Positions 1 through 8,535 are shown, counted from the first letter of the stretch. The stretch is 37,815 bases of DNA from Mycobacterium sp. (GCF_002863225.1 NZ_PKEK01000027.1:1-37815); one strand, 5' to 3'. Numbers and translations are program-made. The notes: generated from the sequence alone by a model not told the origin.

Positions 1-352
1 CGACCGGATCTTTGCGCCACGTCAGCCCCGGGAGCACCTCGGCGCTGCGCGTGTCGAATCGCACCACCAAGGTCACGGTGCGCTGCCCGGCGGCCGGGCG
101 TCCCCGCAGCGACGTCTGATACAGCTCGGCGTAGTTGTCGCGTGCGGTGCGGCTGCCTTCACACACGATGTCGACATCGACCGGCAAGCCACAGCGCTGC
201 ATCTGCGCGGCGATCTTGGTGATCGGCAGCATATTCAGCGTTTTCGTGTGCTGGGAATACAACAGCGTCGGGATGTAAGGCTTGCCCAGCACAGCGATCA
301 TCGTGCACACCGTGTCGCCGTCGACAATGACCCCTACCTTGCGCTCGGCCAC
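1..352 (-). CDS. eccE: EccE-like protein, cytosolic/C-terminal part (partial, runs off the window)
   Basis: The minus-strand frame is open from 358 to the window edge, with no stop in about 119 codons. Its start reads VAERKVGVIVDGDTVCTMIA, which resembles the region just after the two membrane helices in EccE proteins. EccE is a peripheral membrane component of the ESX channel, downstream of mycP as in chromosomal loci. I chose the GTG at 352 because GGAGG lies 7 nt upstream (364-360). Another GTG at 358 overlaps the preceding stop as GTGA but is only 1 nt from that GGAGG. The membrane helices are encoded in a different frame just upstream (355-627), so eccE is either split in two or carries a frameshift. 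The family call rests on gene order and pattern, not on an alignment. Confidence 0.6.
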   Translation of the reverse strand, partial: MAERKVGVIVDGDTVCTMIAVLGKPYIPTLLYSQHTKTLNMLPITKIAAQMQRCGLPVDVDIVCEGSRTARDNYAELYQTSLRGRPAAGQRTVTLVVRFDTRSAEVLPGLTWRKDPV

Positions 353-354
353 GA

Positions 355-627
355 TCACACCTCCATCGTCACGTCGACCGGCGCGAGCAGCTCGACGTGG
401 TGCTGGCGACGACGCAACCACACCCACAGCCGGTGCACCCACTGCCACGCCGGCAACCCACCCACGGTGAGCACGATCGTCGCAACCGCGATCAGCGCGG
501 CCACCGCGAACGCGATCGGCCAAGACCCTATCCACAGGCTCAACGCCAATCCAGCTGCGCCAGCAACAATTTCAGCGGCAACAACGGACGTAGTGTTGAT
601 TCGCGCGGAGATCAGTCGTTGTCTCAC
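355..627 (-). CDS. eccE: EccE-like N-terminal membrane segment, separate 90-aa ORF
   Basis: This 90-aa protein starts at a GTG that overlaps the mycP stop as GTGA, with an AGAGAGGA ribosome site about 8 nt upstream. It has two hydrophobic segments (about residues 15-37 and 40-58) followed by a Trp/Arg/His-rich stretch, the usual layout of the EccE N-terminus. It then stops at TGA (357-355) where EccE would normally continue into its soluble domain, and that domain follows in another frame. A single-base indel would join them. Alternatively the two halves are really separate and coupled polypeptides. The membrane-anchor role is inferred from position and hydrophobicity. Confidence 0.6.
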   Translation of the reverse strand: MRQRLISARINTTSVVAAEIVAGAAGLALSLWIGSWPIAFAVAALIAVATIVLTVGGLPAWQWVHRLWVWLRRRQHHVELLAPVDVTMEV

Positions 628-2252
628 AATTGTTCCTCTCTGCGCCGAGCCACCGTCGCACCGGCAGCAAGCCCCACCACAGCCACCACCGCGACCCCAG
701 TGATCCCGATCGCCACCCACCGTGGCCGGGCGTCGGGCGGCGGCGGCGGGGCGGGCAGGTTCAGCTGCGCCCGACGCACGCCGGGGGCGAAGACATCCCC
801 GGCGGGCAGATCCCACGTCAGCGCCGCGATCGGGTCGACGATGCCGTAACCCACCACATTGTCGCGGTGCCCCGCAGGGGGATGCGCCGTGGCTTCCATG
901 CGGTGAATCACTTGGTAGGCAGAAAGATTCGGAAACTTCGCCCGGACGAGAGCGGCGATTCCGCCGACCAGGGCGGAGCTAAACGAGCTGCCTGCGATCG
1001 GGTGAAGCTTGTCCTGATCGACCGATCCGTTGATGACTTGACCGCCGGCCGACAGCCCGACGATGTCGGCACCTGGTGCCGCCAGGCCGACCCACGGGCC
1101 GCGCAACGACGCCCCTTGCCCGGTGGCCGGTACTCCAGTCGAATCCGTCGCAGAGACGGCCAGCACGTAGTCGCTGAACCACGCCGGTGCCGCGACCGTT
1201 TTCACCGACCCCCACCCTCGGTGCGGGTCGGTCGGCAGCGGGTCAGGGTTCTGCGAGCAGTTCTGCGCTCCAGCGTTTCCTGCGGCGGTGACGATGACGA
1301 CATCGCGGTCGACGGCCGCGTAACGCACCGCAGCACCCAACGCTGCCTGGTCTTGCGGCCGAGAGGTCGAAATGCAGGACACCACACTGATATTGATGAC
1401 TTTCGCACCCAGGTTTGCGGCGTGGACGATCGCGCGTGCTAGGGAGGTGATGTCGCCGGCTCGGCGCAGATCCTCAGGGTTGTCGGTCATCGGCGGGTCT
1501 TTGAGGCCGAAGGTCTGCGCTGTCTGGCGAATGGAGACCAGCATCGCATCGGGGGCCACGCCGATCAGCCCATCGGGCCCATCGCTGGGCGGCGGCGCCG
1601 CCGGGGCGGGAGCACTCGGTCCGTCCTCGCCCGCATCCCTGATCCATGCGGGTGCATCGTCAGGCGGCGGAGGCGGCGCCGGCGGCGGAGGAGGAGGTCC
1701 CACGGTTTGGGTGACCGTCACAGTCGGCGGCGGCGGGGGCGGCGGCAACGGCTGAGGTGCCGGCGCACCGGGCGGTGGTGGGGCAGGAAGTGCCCCAATA
1801 GGTTTAATCGGCAGTGGCGCGCCGGCGGGTGCCGCACCGATCAACGAGGCAATGACTGTCCCGTGTCCATCGCAATCTGCCAGTCCGTCGCCGTATTGGC
1901 CCATCACGTAGTCCCCGCCGGGCACCAGATGGGGAAGGCGCGGTTGGGCAGCCACTCCTGTATCGATGACCGCAACGACCACTCCCGCGCCAGTCGATAC
2001 CTTCCAGGCTTCCGGCATGTTCAGCAGCTGCAGCGCGGCCGGTAACTCGCGGAGATCGCTGCCCGGCAACACCCCGGTCTGGGTGCACGGCGCGATCTGC
2101 CGCATCGGTGCATCGGGCCCCGGAGGTGGATCAGCAGGCGGCGGACCGGCCGGGACCACCGGCGGCTCGATCGCGCCCGCCGCCCCGGCCGATAGCCCGA
2201 CCAGCGCTGCGGCCAGCCCGAGGGCGCCCAGCGCAGTGCCTACCCGCGTCAT
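624..2252 (-). CDS. mycP: MycP mycosin, membrane-anchored subtilisin-like serine protease of the ESX system
   Basis: A 542-aa protein. It has a signal-peptide-like N-terminus (residues 1-27, hydrophobic, AGAAGA cleavage region), then a subtilisin domain with catalytic Asp97 (VVVAVIDTGV), His130 (DCDGHGTVIASL), oxyanion Asn326 (TAAGNAG) and Ser423 (GSSFSSALVGG). A C-terminal membrane helix (about 512-534) ends in a short basic tail, so the protease domain faces the periplasm. Mycosins are needed for stability of the ESX membrane complex and process some substrates. A very proline-rich insert occupies about residues 151-225, in the loop that is disordered or processed in other mycosins. The ATG at 2252 overlaps the eccD stop as ATGA, which is why I prefer it over an in-frame start 19 codons upstream. 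All catalytic residues are present, so it should be active. Confidence 0.93.
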   Translation of the reverse strand: MTRVGTALGALGLAAALVGLSAGAAGAIEPPVVPAGPPPADPPPGPDAPMRQIAPCTQTGVLPGSDLRELPAALQLLNMPEAWKVSTGAGVVVAVIDTGVAAQPRLPHLVPGGDYVMGQYGDGLADCDGHGTVIASLIGAAPAGAPLPIKPIGALPAPPPPGAPAPQPLPPPPPPPTVTVTQTVGPPPPPPAPPPPPDDAPAWIRDAGEDGPSAPAPAAPPPSDGPDGLIGVAPDAMLVSIRQTAQTFGLKDPPMTDNPEDLRRAGDITSLARAIVHAANLGAKVINISVVSCISTSRPQDQAALGAAVRYAAVDRDVVIVTAAGNAGAQNCSQNPDPLPTDPHRGWGSVKTVAAPAWFSDYVLAVSATDSTGVPATGQGASLRGPWVGLAAPGADIVGLSAGGQVINGSVDQDKLHPIAGSSFSSALVGGIAALVRAKFPNLSAYQVIHRMEATAHPPAGHRDNVVGYGIVDPIAALTWDLPAGDVFAPGVRRAQLNLPAPPPPPDARPRWVAIGITGVAVVAVVGLAAGATVARRREEQL

Positions 2253-3748
2253 GTTCCATGCACCGCATTCCGCACGACCGACAGCAGGTTGAGCAACCAA
2301 ATCGACCACGGCACAATCAAAATGAGCAGAACGTACTCGCTGACTTCGACTGCCCGGTTGACCGGTGCGTTGATGCGCGCTTTAGGAATGACCAGGGCCA
2401 CCAGCAGCGCCGCGATCCCCAGGGCCAGCGCAGCACCCACGCAAATCAGCGTCACCGGCACCGACGCCGGAACGGGTGCGCTGGCGTAGCGCCCCAGCAC
2501 CATCGCGGTGCCCGCCAGGGCGCTAACCGCCAAAATGATCGACTGGTAGCGATCGACAAACGACCGCGATCGCAGCAGAAAGATCGTGCAGGTACCCAAC
2601 GTGAACACCAAAAACCGCCAGCCCCCGCCGATCTGGGGCTGCACCGCATAGCGGCACGCGACGACGAGGACCACCGCGCTCCCGGCCAGCAGCCCGGTCA
2701 CGATCGCCGTACCGCGGCGCGCCCACTGCGTGATCTGCTCCACCGTGCCGGTGTCCGGGCGCGCGACCGGCGACACCGTGTTGCGCTGCCCACCGGCTGG
2801 CGTCTCGAAAATGCCCCGGTTGGTGATTGAGGGAAACCACGGCCCAGGAACGCCGGCCGCGATGACACCGATGCTGGGGGCAAACGTCACCAGCAGAAGG
2901 CACACCAGCAAAAACACCACCGCAAGATGAGCCGGTGTGACCTGCCAGCCGCTGGCGTGCACCGCCGCCACCGTCGCTGCGCACAGCCCGATCACCAGTG
3001 ATGCGGCCAGGACCCCGACATAGCGGCCGGTCAACATCGCCACAGCCGCCAGCCCGGCCAGCACGACGGCGATCGCGGCCACCAGATGCCATCCACCAGG
3101 CGGGCCGGGCACCGCCAGCGCGGCGGCCGCACCGGCAGCGATCAGCGCCGCCCACACCAGCATGATTGCCGTCGCGCGGCGATGTTCGTCGCGGGCCCGG
3201 CCCAGGCCCCTGGCCGCGACCAGAAGCACCACCGTCAGCGCGCCCGACACTGCGGCAGGCACCCAGCCGTGTCGCTGCCACCACAGCTGGCCCAGCATCA
3301 GCTCCGCCCACGCCACCAGCCCGACCGCCAGCCCACCGGCCACCCTTCGAGTCGTCGTGACGTCGACGCGGCGGAACTGTTTGTCCGCCGAGCGGGCCAG
3401 CGCGGTCGACACTTCTTCGACGGTCTGGGCGTATCTCTCGGTGGCATCGGCGGGCAGCAGCCACAGCACCTCGCCGTCCAAGACGCCGCTGTCATCCAGG
3501 GATCGCTGCACGTCCAGCGGCGTCGCGTCAGCGCGGCACAGCCGGTAGGTCAGTTTGTCGTCGAGTTCGGGCGCGTTGCGCTTGCGCAGGATCGCGTTGA
3601 CGCGCGGGATCAGGTCCTCGATCACCGCAATCAACGCCACACCGGCGGGCAGGACGTAGTCGATCAAGGTGTCGTCACCGACGAGCAGCGACACCTTGCC
3701 TAGCCGGGGCGCATCGGTTGCCTGCGCGGCGGGACTAACGGCTGTCAT
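2249..3748 (-). CDS. eccD: EccD, polytopic membrane channel component of the ESX system
   Basis: A 499-aa protein with a soluble N-terminal region of about 125 residues (ubiquitin-like in this family, here starting near LGKVSLLVGDDTLIDYVLPA) followed by 11 hydrophobic segments running to the C-terminus. That is the classic EccD layout, and the length matches the family. EccD forms the central membrane pore scaffold with EccB, EccC and EccE in the inner membrane. The ATG overlaps the stop of the upstream EspI-like gene (ATGA), and its own stop overlaps mycP, so three genes are translationally coupled. Order esxA, espG, espI-like, eccD, mycP, eccE matches an ESX-1-type arrangement. Confidence 0.93.
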   Translation of the reverse strand: MTAVSPAAQATDAPRLGKVSLLVGDDTLIDYVLPAGVALIAVIEDLIPRVNAILRKRNAPELDDKLTYRLCRADATPLDVQRSLDDSGVLDGEVLWLLPADATERYAQTVEEVSTALARSADKQFRRVDVTTTRRVAGGLAVGLVAWAELMLGQLWWQRHGWVPAAVSGALTVVLLVAARGLGRARDEHRRATAIMLVWAALIAAGAAAALAVPGPPGGWHLVAAIAVVLAGLAAVAMLTGRYVGVLAASLVIGLCAATVAAVHASGWQVTPAHLAVVFLLVCLLLVTFAPSIGVIAAGVPGPWFPSITNRGIFETPAGGQRNTVSPVARPDTGTVEQITQWARRGTAIVTGLLAGSAVVLVVACRYAVQPQIGGGWRFLVFTLGTCTIFLLRSRSFVDRYQSIILAVSALAGTAMVLGRYASAPVPASVPVTLICVGAALALGIAALLVALVIPKARINAPVNRAVEVSEYVLLILIVPWSIWLLNLLSVVRNAVHGT

Positions 3749-5250
3749 CGTGCTTCGGCCCCGGCGGCGAACCCGGATGCCAACGCCGCGGCACCCTCGA
3801 GTACCTTGCGCCCGGTCGCCGGGTTGAGTTCTTTGAGCTCCACCACGCCGGCAGTGGCGATGTGGGCATCGAAGGGAACCTCGATGATGCGCTGCTCGGG
3901 CACCCAGTGCTTGAAGTGCTCAGTCAGTGTGTCGACCAACCGGGCGGTGGTCTTGCGATCTTTGCGGTTATGCGGTGGCCGAATGTGGTTGACCAGCAAC
4001 ACTGTTCGCGTCAGCAGCTGATGGTGGCCGCCGTCGCGCAGCCACTCGAAGTTGGTGCTGGCACCCTCGGCCCCATCCGGGACCGCCGAGGCCACCATCA
4101 TCACCGCGTCGGCGCGGTCGAACACGCCGGCCATCACCTTGTGGTCAAGATCGACCCCGCAGTCGATGAACAACACGCTGTAGAACCGTTGCAGCCGGGA
4201 GTGGGCCGCGCTGAACTCGTTGGCGTCCAGCGTTTCTCCCCGCGCGCCAGCGTGGCGCGGGGATGCGACCACGTCGAGCCCGACAGCGTTTTGCCCCGTC
4301 AACGCGCGCACGTCGGCGTAGCGGTGCAGGTTCATGTCGCTGTTGATTTCACGCATGGAGGCCGCTTTCGGGTCCACGCGGGTCGCCAGGTTGGCCGCCT
4401 GGGCCGGGTCGGCGTCGATCGCGACCACGCGGTCGTTGCGCCGCAGGTCGGCGAAAACGCTTGAGACAGCGGCGGTCATCGCGGTTTTACCCGCTCCGCC
4501 TTTACCGCCGAGTACCGCGATGGTGTAGGTACCCCGCACGTTCGCGTTTACCGCCGCCTTGAGCGCGCGAACCTTCTGCTCGTCGGCGGACTCACCGACG
4601 TTGATCAAGCCGCCCGTCATCACATAGATGGCCTTGCGCCACCCCGATGACGACTCGATTTTGCGCGGAGCGATCAGATCTGTAGCCCGCAGCTTGTCCC
4701 GCAGTTCACCACCTGCGCGCGCGTCGTCGCGTCGTCCCGCCCCATAGTTGGGCGGTTCCTGCCCGCGCTGTGGGGCCTGATTCCAGGGATCGCCCCCGCG
4801 GCTGTCGCGCTCTGCGCTCGGTGGCGCCCCATGACGCCCGGCGCCAGGATTGAACGGTGGTGGCGGAGCGACCTGCGGTCGTTCAAAGTGCGGTGTGCGG
4901 TACGGGTTTTCGCCCGGGGCGCGCCCTTGCCGATCGGAGCGCAAAGGCCGCACTTCAAACCCTGTCGGACCTTCCTCGCCGCCGCCAAAATTCTCGGGGG
5001 CCGCCGCGGAGGGCGGTACTGGACGCGGTTGGCCGGGGTTCGTCGAAATCGGACGACCGTACCCTGGAGGCAAGTCATCGATTCGGATTATCTCGGTCTG
5101 CGCCGAGCCGGGGTAGCTTGTCGTTTGCGGCTGCTCGGCCGAGCTGTGGGAGTCGCCGTGCGGCTCTGGTTCTAGTTGACCGTGCGACGATGCCCCTTCG
5201 GACAGATCGTCGAAAAAGTCGCGCTCTTCACGTTCGTGTGGGCTTGTCAT
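3745..5250 (-). CDS. espI: EspI-like / MinD-ParA-type ATPase of the ESX locus
   Basis: A 501-aa protein. Residues 1 to about 185 are low-complexity, rich in Pro, Gly, Asp and Glu. A SIMIBI-class ATPase domain follows, with a deviant Walker A (GGKGGAGKT, about 248-256), a switch region (VVAIDADPAQAANLAT) and a Walker B-like SVLFIDCGVDLD. This combination, directly before eccD, is that of EspI (Rv3876) in ESX-1 and its ESX-P counterparts. EspI is thought to regulate secretion under energy stress. The ATG at 5250 has GAGGGG about 7 nt upstream; an in-frame start 37 codons earlier would add an unrelated-looking stretch. The gene is preceded by a 129-bp gap and may have its own promoter. Confidence 0.82.
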   Translation of the reverse strand: MTSPHEREERDFFDDLSEGASSHGQLEPEPHGDSHSSAEQPQTTSYPGSAQTEIIRIDDLPPGYGRPISTNPGQPRPVPPSAAAPENFGGGEEGPTGFEVRPLRSDRQGRAPGENPYRTPHFERPQVAPPPPFNPGAGRHGAPPSAERDSRGGDPWNQAPQRGQEPPNYGAGRRDDARAGGELRDKLRATDLIAPRKIESSSGWRKAIYVMTGGLINVGESADEQKVRALKAAVNANVRGTYTIAVLGGKGGAGKTAMTAAVSSVFADLRRNDRVVAIDADPAQAANLATRVDPKAASMREINSDMNLHRYADVRALTGQNAVGLDVVASPRHAGARGETLDANEFSAAHSRLQRFYSVLFIDCGVDLDHKVMAGVFDRADAVMMVASAVPDGAEGASTNFEWLRDGGHHQLLTRTVLLVNHIRPPHNRKDRKTTARLVDTLTEHFKHWVPEQRIIEVPFDAHIATAGVVELKELNPATGRKVLEGAAALASGFAAGAEAR

Positions 5251-5379
5251 ACCGAGTCCCCTCGTCGCCGAACCGTGTTTGAAATCCGGCTCGTACCAAA
5301 CAATTTGGTCACAACGCGAGACTAACAACCACGATTTTGATCCGTCTACTACGCCTGCCAACTTTGTGTGTATCGAATT
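5251..5379 (-). promoter_or_regulatory. Gap between espG and the EspI-like gene, possible promoter/operator
   Basis: This is the only sizeable gap in the left-hand operon. It is more AT-rich than the flanking genes and holds a short palindrome, CCAAA-caa-TTTGG, at 5297-5309. I see no convincing -35/-10 pair. An internal promoter for espI-eccD-mycP-eccE is plausible but unproven. Confidence 0.3.
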
Positions 5380-6318
5380 TCATTGCCGTTGGTGGATCGC
5401 CCAATCGCGCCCACAGGGCAGGCTTTCGAGCAGTTCCAGCACGGCGCGAGCGATCGCGTCATCGCTGCCCGGAAGCAGGGTGGTCCATTGGCGGCGGTCT
5501 GGGCCGATGGTGTTGCTGACTACCACCCTGCCCAGGATGGTGTCGGCGACTGTCACTGCGGTGGTGGCCAGTTCTTTTCCATTGATGGTGAATTGGGCCG
5601 CAGACACGACCGCGCGTGTCGTTCCTCGGTCGGCGACGGCTTCAACCAGGCGGGCCTGGGGAACGGTCAGACCGACTCCGACGAGGTCGGTCACCAGGTC
5701 GTGGCCGACCGGGTTGGCTTGCCAGGCCGATAGCGCGGAGTTCAGGGCGGGTGCTTCGCTGTTGATGCCGTGGAAATGCGCGGGCTGTGCTGGGCCGAGC
5801 ACTTCCACGACGGAGTCGCTGATCTTCGCCGACCCCAGTGGGCTGACGACGACGTCGTCGCTGCTGTCGTGTCCCGGCCGCCACAATCGGGCTGCGCCTA
5901 CCCATATTCCGTCGCGCCGGCACATAGTGACGACGCGCTGTGGTGGGCGATCGGCGTACCACTGCGCCAGCGCTGCGGCGGCCTCGATCGGGTCGTCGGG
6001 AGCGAGGAACATCGGCGGCGGGCCCAGCAGCCGGTCGGAATCCTCCTCGGGCCGTGACACACTCACGTCGATTTCCAGGTCGGGTCGGCCGAGCACGGCG
6101 ATCCACGAGGCGACGTCGGGGTCGACGTTGCCATCGTTGATTACGCCGGCGCTTTCCAAGACCGCCAAGCCAGGATGGTCTGCCAGAGTCGCCTGCACCG
6201 ATCCGATAGGCCGAACCTTTAACGCGGGCGGGAGGTTTGCCACATTGCACAGCGCGGCTGCCAACCACAATCCCTCGGATGTGGACGACAGCCGCGCCGC
6301 GGTGCCAGTCGTGCTCAC
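5380..6318 (-). CDS. espG: EspG-family chaperone for PE/PPE substrates
   Basis: A 312-aa soluble alpha/beta protein starting MSTTGTAARLSSTSEGLWLA and ending LPCGRDWAIHQRQ. The length, absence of signal peptide or membrane segment, and patterns such as TDLVGVGLTVPQARLVEAVA and GRVVVSNTIGPDRRQWTTLL fit the EspG family. EspG binds PPE proteins near their tip and keeps PE-PPE pairs soluble until export. The gene starts at a GTG that overlaps the esxA stop as GTGA, so it is coupled to the esx pair, and a PE/PPE pair lies in the same operon, as expected for its clients. Confidence 0.82.
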   Translation of the reverse strand: MSTTGTAARLSSTSEGLWLAAALCNVANLPPALKVRPIGSVQATLADHPGLAVLESAGVINDGNVDPDVASWIAVLGRPDLEIDVSVSRPEEDSDRLLGPPPMFLAPDDPIEAAAALAQWYADRPPQRVVTMCRRDGIWVGAARLWRPGHDSSDDVVVSPLGSAKISDSVVEVLGPAQPAHFHGINSEAPALNSALSAWQANPVGHDLVTDLVGVGLTVPQARLVEAVADRGTTRAVVSAAQFTINGKELATTAVTVADTILGRVVVSNTIGPDRRQWTTLLPGSDDAIARAVLELLESLPCGRDWAIHQRQ

Positions 6319-6608
6319 AGGCCCTGGAAACCAGCCTTAACACCGAAGTCGGTGGTCTGGGCGTTCGTCGAGGCGTGGCCGATGGCCGCGCCGTGCCGGT
6401 TGATGGTCTCGAACACCGAGTTGAACGCTTGGTTGATTTCGTTGAACGCGACCTGCGCGGCATCCGAGCCGTGCTGGGTCCAGATGGTCGCTGCGTGTTG
6501 GACCGCGTTCATCGCCTGCTGCTTCAGGTCGGTCATGTGCGCGGTCAACTGCGCCTGGGCCGCAACGTGGTCGGCCATCATCGGGTGGTCATATCTCATA
6601 GAATCCAT
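6315..6608 (-). CDS. esxA: EsxA-like WXG100 protein with a variant WxxxG turn
   Basis: A 97-aa, almost wholly helical protein in the second position of a tandem esx pair, as for EsxA (ESAT-6). The turn between the two predicted helices reads ATIWTQHGSDA (W43 to G47), so Trp and Gly are four residues apart instead of the usual W-x-G. An AAGGAG ribosome site 8 nt upstream supports the ATG at 6608. No YxxxD/E motif is evident at the C-terminus, which is normal for the EsxA partner. It should form a heterodimer with the preceding EsxB-like protein and be exported by this ESX system. Confidence 0.85.
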   Translation of the reverse strand: MDSMRYDHPMMADHVAAQAQLTAHMTDLKQQAMNAVQHAATIWTQHGSDAAQVAFNEINQAFNSVFETINRHGAAIGHASTNAQTTDFGVKAGFQGL

Positions 6609-6650
6609 GGGATCGTCTCCTTAAAAGTGTTGTAGCGCTGAGGTTGTGGG

Positions 6651-6953
6651 CTAAGTGGTCTGCACGTTGCCCAGAGCCGCGCGGTTCTGATCGTTGGTGT
6701 GCGCGTACTGCTGAGCAGCCCGCTCCATCATGTGGATGGTGTTCTCGAAGCGCGTGCTGACCTGTTGGCCGGTGTGCCGGATCTGCTCCACGCTGTTGAG
6801 CGATGCCAGCGAAGCGTCGCCGTCGAAACCGGCACCGTGCAGGTTCTGGTTCATCGTCTGGTAGCGCGCCAGTGACGACAAGACCTCGGACTGGATGTTC
6901 TTCAATTGGCCCGCCGCAGAAAGCATCTGGGCGGTATCGGCGTTCAACGCCAT
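6651..6953 (-). CDS. esxB: EsxB-like WXG100 protein with an FxG turn
   Basis: A 100-aa helical-hairpin protein, first of the tandem esx pair. The turn is GAGFDGDAS (F43-D-G45), so Phe replaces the Trp of WxG. The C-terminal tail has QQYAHTNDQN: the Tyr (83) lines up with the secretion motif YxxxD/E, but the +4 residue is Asn and an Asp follows at +5. In chromosomal systems this tail docks onto the third ATPase domain of EccC. The ribosome site AGGAGA is 6 nt upstream of ATG 6953. The pair lies between ppe and espG. Confidence 0.87.
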   Translation of the reverse strand: MALNADTAQMLSAAGQLKNIQSEVLSSLARYQTMNQNLHGAGFDGDASLASLNSVEQIRHTGQQVSTRFENTIHMMERAAQQYAHTNDQNRAALGNVQTT

Positions 6954-7011
6954 GGTGACTCTCCTTTTAACTCAGGTAATCGGTTACAGCTGGTCGAACT
7001 GTTCAGCACTC

Positions 7012-7031
7012 ACCCCGCGCCCCTGCGGGGT
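7012..7031 (-). terminator. Hairpin just after the ppe stop codon
   Basis: A 7-bp GC-rich stem (7012-7018 with 7025-7031, loop of 6) starts 1 nt after the ppe stop on the minus strand. No T-tract follows. It may act as a partial terminator or RNA-stabilising element between pe-ppe and the esx pair, which would let the esx genes be expressed at a different level. Confidence 0.4.
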
Positions 7032-7032
7032 C

Positions 7033-8535
7033 TTACCCTCCCTGCCCGACGTGGACCACGCCTTGAGACGTCAGGACCGGAGCATCGTGCGCGGAGCTGC
7101 CAAGCGTGATCAGCTTGTCGGCTTCAGAAACCTCGGCGTGCTGCGCGCCGCTTCGTCCCGAGCGGCCCACCGCACCCATCGGCCCGTACATGCCGGGTGC
7201 CATCGCTGATCGCGCGGCGGCACCACTGCGTAGACCTGCCGCCGCTCCAGCGCTGTCATCGGCGCTCTCGGCGGCGTTCGCCCACCAGCCGCCCGGCAGC
7301 CCAACAGGGCCGCCCAGGTTTCCAGCAGAAGGTTTCGTCAGCGCGGCGCTCACATCTGAGCCGCCGCCCGCGTAGCCGCCGTTAGCACCGCTTAGACCCG
7401 ACCACGGTGCGTTGGCCGCACTGAGCGGCGGAGGCCCACCGCCACCCGGGCCACCGCCCAGACCGCCGCTCATACCGCTGGTCAGTGCCGACAGCGGACC
7501 GAGCAGCCCGCTGAACTGGCCCGCGGCTTGCGCCGGCAGCCCGGCCACGCTCGACAGCGGGGACTCGGCCGCGCTCATCGCCTGCGGAGCCATCTCGGTG
7601 ACCTGGTTGAGCAGTCCCTGCCCCGAATCGCCCAACGGCGGCTGCCCGCCCTGGCCTTGACCTTGTCCTGGTGCACTGGGCGCGCTCGGGGTCCCGGGCG
7701 CACTGCTGCTGGGCGTTCCCGGCGTATTCGGCGCCATCGCCGCGCTCGCCGCGCCGGGGATGCCCGCGCCCGTCACGCTGACGGGTGTGCTGCCTTGGCC
7801 GGTGCCACTGGACGCCCCGAGCGCCTGCACCCCGGACCCGGCGGACGTCCCGGTGCTCAAGCCGGCGCTGACCGCCGTCCCGAGGCCGCTACCCACCGCC
7901 GAGCTGATGCCCTGGCCGCCTGCGCTGACCCCAGATCCGAGCGCTTGGATGCCGCTGCCAATGCCTTCGCTGACCAAGCCAGCGAGCCCTGATGCGGCGC
8001 CGACAGGGCTGGTCATGTCGGTCAATGGCGGTAGCGGCACTGACAGCGCATCAACGGCGGCCGTGGTGGTGGCCAGGTAGCCCATCATCGCGCTGGCGTT
8101 CTGGGTCCAGAATTCGCCGTACTCGGCCTCGGCCTCGGCGATGGCAGGGGTGTTCTGCCCCAGGATGTTTGAGGCGACCAGAGCCGCTTCGCGGAGCCGA
8201 TTTTCGATCACCACCGGGTGCGGGATAGTGGATGCGACCGCGGTGCTGTACCCGGCTATCGCCCCCTGCACGGTGGCCGCGGCGGCGCCAGCGTGGGCTC
8301 CGGCCGTACCCAGCCACGCTGACATCGGTGACGCCGCGGAAACCATGCCGCCACCACCGGAGCCGACGAACGACGGCGCGGTCGCCGCGGTCGTCACTGC
8401 TTGCTGGGCGGCTTGTTCCATGTGGGTGGCCATCGCGTCGGTGTAGGCGGCCACCACCGGGACGTGCGCGGCCGGACCCGCGCCCATCATGGTCAACCGA
8501 AAGGCGTTGATCTCCGGTGGAATTCCCCAGTACAT
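7033..8535 (-). CDS. PPE-family protein
   Basis: A 500-aa protein. The N-terminal PPE domain (about residues 1-175) shows IPPEINAFRL, a WxG-type tip (SAWLGTAG, W74) and the conserved helical stretch EAEYGEFWTQNASAMMGYL. The remaining 300 residues are low-complexity, rich in Gly, Ala, Ser and Pro, ending in a short tail. PPE proteins pair with PE proteins and are exported by ESX systems with EspG as chaperone; both partners are encoded alongside. The ATG at 8535 has AGGGG about 8 nt upstream and lies 10 nt after the pe stop. No known catalytic domain is seen in the C-terminal part. Confidence 0.92.
   Translation of the reverse strand: MYWGIPPEINAFRLTMMGAGPAAHVPVVAAYTDAMATHMEQAAQQAVTTAATAPSFVGSGGGGMVSAASPMSAWLGTAGAHAGAAAATVQGAIAGYSTAVASTIPHPVVIENRLREAALVASNILGQNTPAIAEAEAEYGEFWTQNASAMMGYLATTTAAVDALSVPLPPLTDMTSPVGAASGLAGLVSEGIGSGIQALGSGVSAGGQGISSAVGSGLGTAVSAGLSTGTSAGSGVQALGASSGTGQGSTPVSVTGAGIPGAASAAMAPNTPGTPSSSAPGTPSAPSAPGQGQGQGGQPPLGDSGQGLLNQVTEMAPQAMSAAESPLSSVAGLPAQAAGQFSGLLGPLSALTSGMSGGLGGGPGGGGPPPLSAANAPWSGLSGANGGYAGGGSDVSAALTKPSAGNLGGPVGLPGGWWANAAESADDSAGAAAGLRSGAAARSAMAPGMYGPMGAVGRSGRSGAQHAEVSEADKLITLGSSAHDAPVLTSQGVVHVGQGG

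Noticed and set aside
2523..3464. Long open frame antisense-phase within eccD (about 313 codons on the same strand, other frame)
   Set aside because: Arg/Gly-rich composition without any domain; it is a high-GC shadow of eccD, which has clear membrane helices and length.
5380..5733. Plus-strand frame opposite the end of espG
   Set aside because: No ribosome site or domain; espG on the minus strand accounts for the coding signal.
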